The notes under the pieces: model-generated
The model's database searches: none
What the model was told of the DNA's origin: nothing
The model's input: the letters and a program-made list of their open reading frames with translations, nothing else
DNA from: Pseudomonas shirazensis
Lineage (GTDB): Bacteria > Pseudomonadota > Gammaproteobacteria > Pseudomonadales > Pseudomonadaceae
Assembly (NCBI RefSeq): GCF_014268785.2
Contig: NZ_JABWRD020000002.1
Coordinates: 248,001 to 312,000, forward strand
DNA length: 64,000 nt
Direction: 5' to 3'
Made by a program: the position numbers and the translations under genes
Shown here: in pieces, positions 61,987 through 64,000 of the stretch
How positions within the stretch are numbered: the stretch's first letter is position 1
Layout: every line of letters begins with the position of its first letter

Positions 61987-62565
61987 TCAAGAAATCCGAG
62001 TGCCCAGCACTTTCAGGAACGCTGCCAGCCAGGCGGGATGCGCCGGCCATGCTGGCGCGGTAACTAGATTGCCCTCGACGTGGGCCTGATCCACTGCGAT
62101 GTCGATGAAGGTGCCTCCAGCCAGGCGCACTTCCGGCGCGCAGGCAGGGTAAGCGCTGCACTCGCGGCCATGCAGCACGCCTGCCGCTGCCAGCAACTGG
62201 GCGCCATGGCACACCGCGGCAATCGGCTTGCGCGCCTCGTCGAAAGCCCGCACCAGCGCCAGCACCTGCTCGTTCAGGCGCAGGTATTCAGGTGCGCGGC
62301 CGCCCGGGATCAGCAAGGCGTCGTAGCTTTCGGCGCGGGCCTGGACGAAGTCGAAGTTGAGGGCAAAGTTGTGCCCGGGCTTTTCGCTGTAGGTCTGCTC
62401 GCCTTCGAAGTCGTGGATAGCGGTACGCACCGTCTGCCCCGCGATTTTCTCCGGGCACACCGCATGCACGGTGTGGCCGACCATGCTCAGCGCCTGGAAC
62501 GGCACCATCGCTTCGTAGTCTTCGACATAGTCGCCCACCAGCATGAGAATCTTCTTGCCTGTCAT
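61987..62565 (-). CDS. DJ-1/PfpI family protein
   Basis: A 192 aa class I glutamine amidotransferase-like protein. The nucleophile-elbow motif [10 protein letters not shown] puts the reactive cysteine at about 119 followed by His120, and the acidic residue is in the VEDYEAMVP loop near 14-19. Members act as glyoxalases, deglycases or stress proteins; the length and CHG motif fit the PfpI/YhbO side. ATG 62565 has AGGAG 8 bases upstream. Confidence 0.88.
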   Translation of the reverse strand: MTGKKILMLVGDYVEDYEAMVPFQALSMVGHTVHAVCPEKIAGQTVRTAIHDFEGEQTYSEKPGHNFALNFDFVQARAESYDALLIPGGRAPEYLRLNEQVLALVRAFDEARKPIAAVCHGAQLLAAAGVLHGRECSAYPACAPEVRLAGGTFIDIAVDQAHVEGNLVTAPAWPAHPAWLAAFLKVLGTRIS

Positions 62566-62644
62566 CGCCACCGCTCCTTGCCTAGCCTGGGATCAATCTG
62601 AGCACGATAGACCGCTTCGGCGCTTACCGATATGCGCGTTCATC

Positions 62645-63802
62645 TCAATTGCGCCGATCCAGCAGGTTGGCCACCAGCCGGTCCATCCAGCCCCAGATCC
62701 GTTGCTTGACTCGCCGCCACAACGGTCGCGCGTTCCAGTGGGCCAGATCGACCTCCTCGCTGAGGGCAAAGTCACGTTTGAAGCTGGCGCTGACGGCTGC
62801 GGTCAGGGCGGGGTCGAGCGCCTCGATGTTGGCCTCCAGGTTGAAGCGCAGGTTCCAGTGGTCGAAGTTGCACGAACCGACGCTGACCCAGTCATCGACC
62901 ACGACCATCTTCAGGTGCAGGAAGCACGGCTGGTATTCGAAGATGCGTACGCCGGCGCGCAGCAGTCGCGGGTAGTAACGGTGCCCGGCGTAGCGCACCG
63001 AGGGGTGGTCGGTGCGCGGGCCGGTCAGCAGCAGGCGCACGTCGATGCCGCGCGAAGCAGCCCGGCGCAGAGAACGGCGCACGCTCCAGGTCGGCAAAAA
63101 ATACGGCGTCGCCAGCCAGATGCGCTGCTGCCCGCTGTTCAGGGCACGCACCAGCGAATGCAGAATGTCGCGGTGTTGTCGGGCATCGGCGTAAGCCACC
63201 CGACCCAGGCCCTGCCCTTGTACCGGCACTTTGGGCAGGCGTGGCAGACCGAAACCTGCTGGCGGGCGCCAGGCAGTGCGGCGGTCATTGGCATGCCATT
63301 GGCGATCGAACAACAGCTGCCAGTCGCTGACCACCGGCCCCTGGATCTGCACCATCACTTCATGCCATTCGCTGCGCTCGGCCTGCGGCTGCCAGAACTC
63401 ATCGGTGACCCCCGTGCCGCCGACTACCGCCCAGCGGCTGTCGACCAAGAGGATCTTGCGGTGATCGCGGTACAGATTGCGCACGCCGCGGCGCCAGTGC
63501 AGGCGGTTGTACCAGCTCAACTGCACACCGGCGCCAAGCAAGCGCTGGCGCAGCGCCGTGGTGAAGGCCAGCGAGCCGTAGTCATCAAACAGGCAACGCA
63601 CCTGCACGCCGCGCCGGGCGGCCTGCTCCAGCACTGTGACCACTGCCTCGGCGCACGTGCCGGCCTCGACCAGATACAGTTCCAGATCGACCTGGCGCTC
63701 GGCCTCGGCAATCAGTTGCAACATCCGCGGGAAGAACTCGGGGCCGTCGATCAGCAGCTCGAACTGATTACCGTCGCGCCAGGGAAAGACCGGCCCCGGC
63801 AT
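62645..63802 (-). CDS. clsB: phospholipase D-family protein, cardiolipin synthase B-like
   Basis: A 385 aa protein with two HKD motifs: H114-x-K116-x4-D121 (HRKILLVD) and H296-x-K298-x4-D303 (HLKMVVVD), each followed by a GT/GSCN-type segment. The order and spacing match ClsB-type cardiolipin synthases, which join phosphatidylglycerol with another phospholipid. No N-terminal membrane helices are seen, unlike ClsA. The symbol is by similarity of architecture and is tentative. It starts one base before the stop of the upstream gene, so the two are translationally coupled. Confidence 0.85.
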   Translation of the reverse strand: MPGPVFPWRDGNQFELLIDGPEFFPRMLQLIAEAERQVDLELYLVEAGTCAEAVVTVLEQAARRGVQVRCLFDDYGSLAFTTALRQRLLGAGVQLSWYNRLHWRRGVRNLYRDHRKILLVDSRWAVVGGTGVTDEFWQPQAERSEWHEVMVQIQGPVVSDWQLLFDRQWHANDRRTAWRPPAGFGLPRLPKVPVQGQGLGRVAYADARQHRDILHSLVRALNSGQQRIWLATPYFLPTWSVRRSLRRAASRGIDVRLLLTGPRTDHPSVRYAGHRYYPRLLRAGVRIFEYQPCFLHLKMVVVDDWVSVGSCNFDHWNLRFNLEANIEALDPALTAAVSASFKRDFALSEEVDLAHWNARPLWRRVKQRIWGWMDRLVANLLDRRN

Positions 63803-63803
63803 A

Positions 63804-64000
63804 TCAGCGGGCGTTGAAGATCAGCACCGCATTGACCGGTACCGAGGGGTTGATGGACTTCAGCTTGGCGAACTTGCGCAGGCTCTCGAGCCCGGGCAGC
63901 AGGCCATAGTCAGCAGCGCGCAGGATCAACGGTTCAAGGGTCACCACCTGAAAGCGCCGCTCGTCCAGGCGCGTGGCCATCAGCAATGCGTTGTAGCTAT
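63804..64000 (-). CDS. 3' end of an unidentified gene (runs out of the window)
   Basis: The last 65 codons of a minus-strand gene, ending ...LESLRKFAKLKSINPSVPVNAVLIFNAR. The frame is open to the window edge, so the true start lies beyond 64000. The visible part is not enough to name a family. Its stop is directly next to the start of the phospholipase D-like gene, which suggests the two share an operon. Confidence 0.6.
   Translation of the reverse strand, partial: SYNALLMATRLDERRFQVVTLEPLILRAADYGLLPGLESLRKFAKLKSINPSVPVNAVLIFNAR

Overview
The window is a stretch of ordinary, gene-dense, GC-rich chromosome from a fluorescent Pseudomonas. Gene order and protein sequences look most like the P. 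putida group (an attribution from memory of these families, not from a search). Supporting signs are the gcvH-gcvP-sdaA-gcvT cluster, the fagA-fumC-TPR-sodA-ZIP iron-sparing operon under a Fur box, the rpoN-hpf-ptsN-rapZ-ptsO cluster, a short-form HisG, an inverted pair of putida-type REP sequences and a Crc/Hfq-type A-rich motif in front of aroP. I see no tRNA, rRNA, CRISPR array, insertion sequence or prophage.

Layout. 1-6000: glycine cleavage genes gcvH, gcvP and gcvT with an L-serine dehydratase gene between gcvP and gcvT, so glycine can be taken to serine and on to pyruvate. 6200-7500: cold-shock protein, an RDD membrane protein, then about 400 bp of dispersed repeat. 7490-9660: lptG/lptF (minus strand), divergent from pepA-holC-small conserved gene-valS-rlmF (9959-16419). 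16400-22000: HU, nucleoid-associated YejK, a GIY-YIG protein, a secreted halovibrin-like protein, an NTF2-like protein, and a GntR regulator with an MFS transporter. This is the most accessory-looking part. 22157-30083 (minus strand): hisC-hisD-hisG, murA, ibaG, then the Mla phospholipid-transport genes mlaF-E-D-C-B. 30327-37372 (plus strand): kdsD-kdsC-lptC-lptA-lptB (LPS synthesis and export), then rpoN-hpf-ptsN-rapZ-ptsO (sigma-54, ribosome hibernation, nitrogen PTS). 37425-41184 (minus strand): the Fur-controlled operon fagA-fumC-TPR gene-sodA-ZIP transporter. 41322-44803: pmbA and tldD separated by the oppositely oriented darP. 44806-54468 (minus strand): amidase, yhdP, rng, maf, mreD, mreC, mreB. 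54671-58323: gatC-gatA-gatB and an RlpA-like lipoprotein. 58342-64000: cation antiporter, aroP, an AEC permease, a DJ-1/PfpI protein, a cardiolipin-synthase-like phospholipase D protein, and the 3' end of one more gene that runs out of the window.

Much of the window serves the cell envelope: all five Lpt genes other than lptD/lptE, the whole Mla inner-membrane complex, Kdo synthesis, MurA, MreBCD, YhdP, RlpA-like and Cls-like proteins. I did not find an obviously new multi-gene system. The observations most worth checking are: mreC (and possibly the antiporter gene) appears to lack any ATG/GTG/TTG start at its conserved N terminus and probably begins at ATT; a Crc/Hfq-type motif precedes aroP; the Fur-controlled operon appears to include a metal importer that could supply manganese to SodA; and there is an isolated halovibrin-like exported protein.
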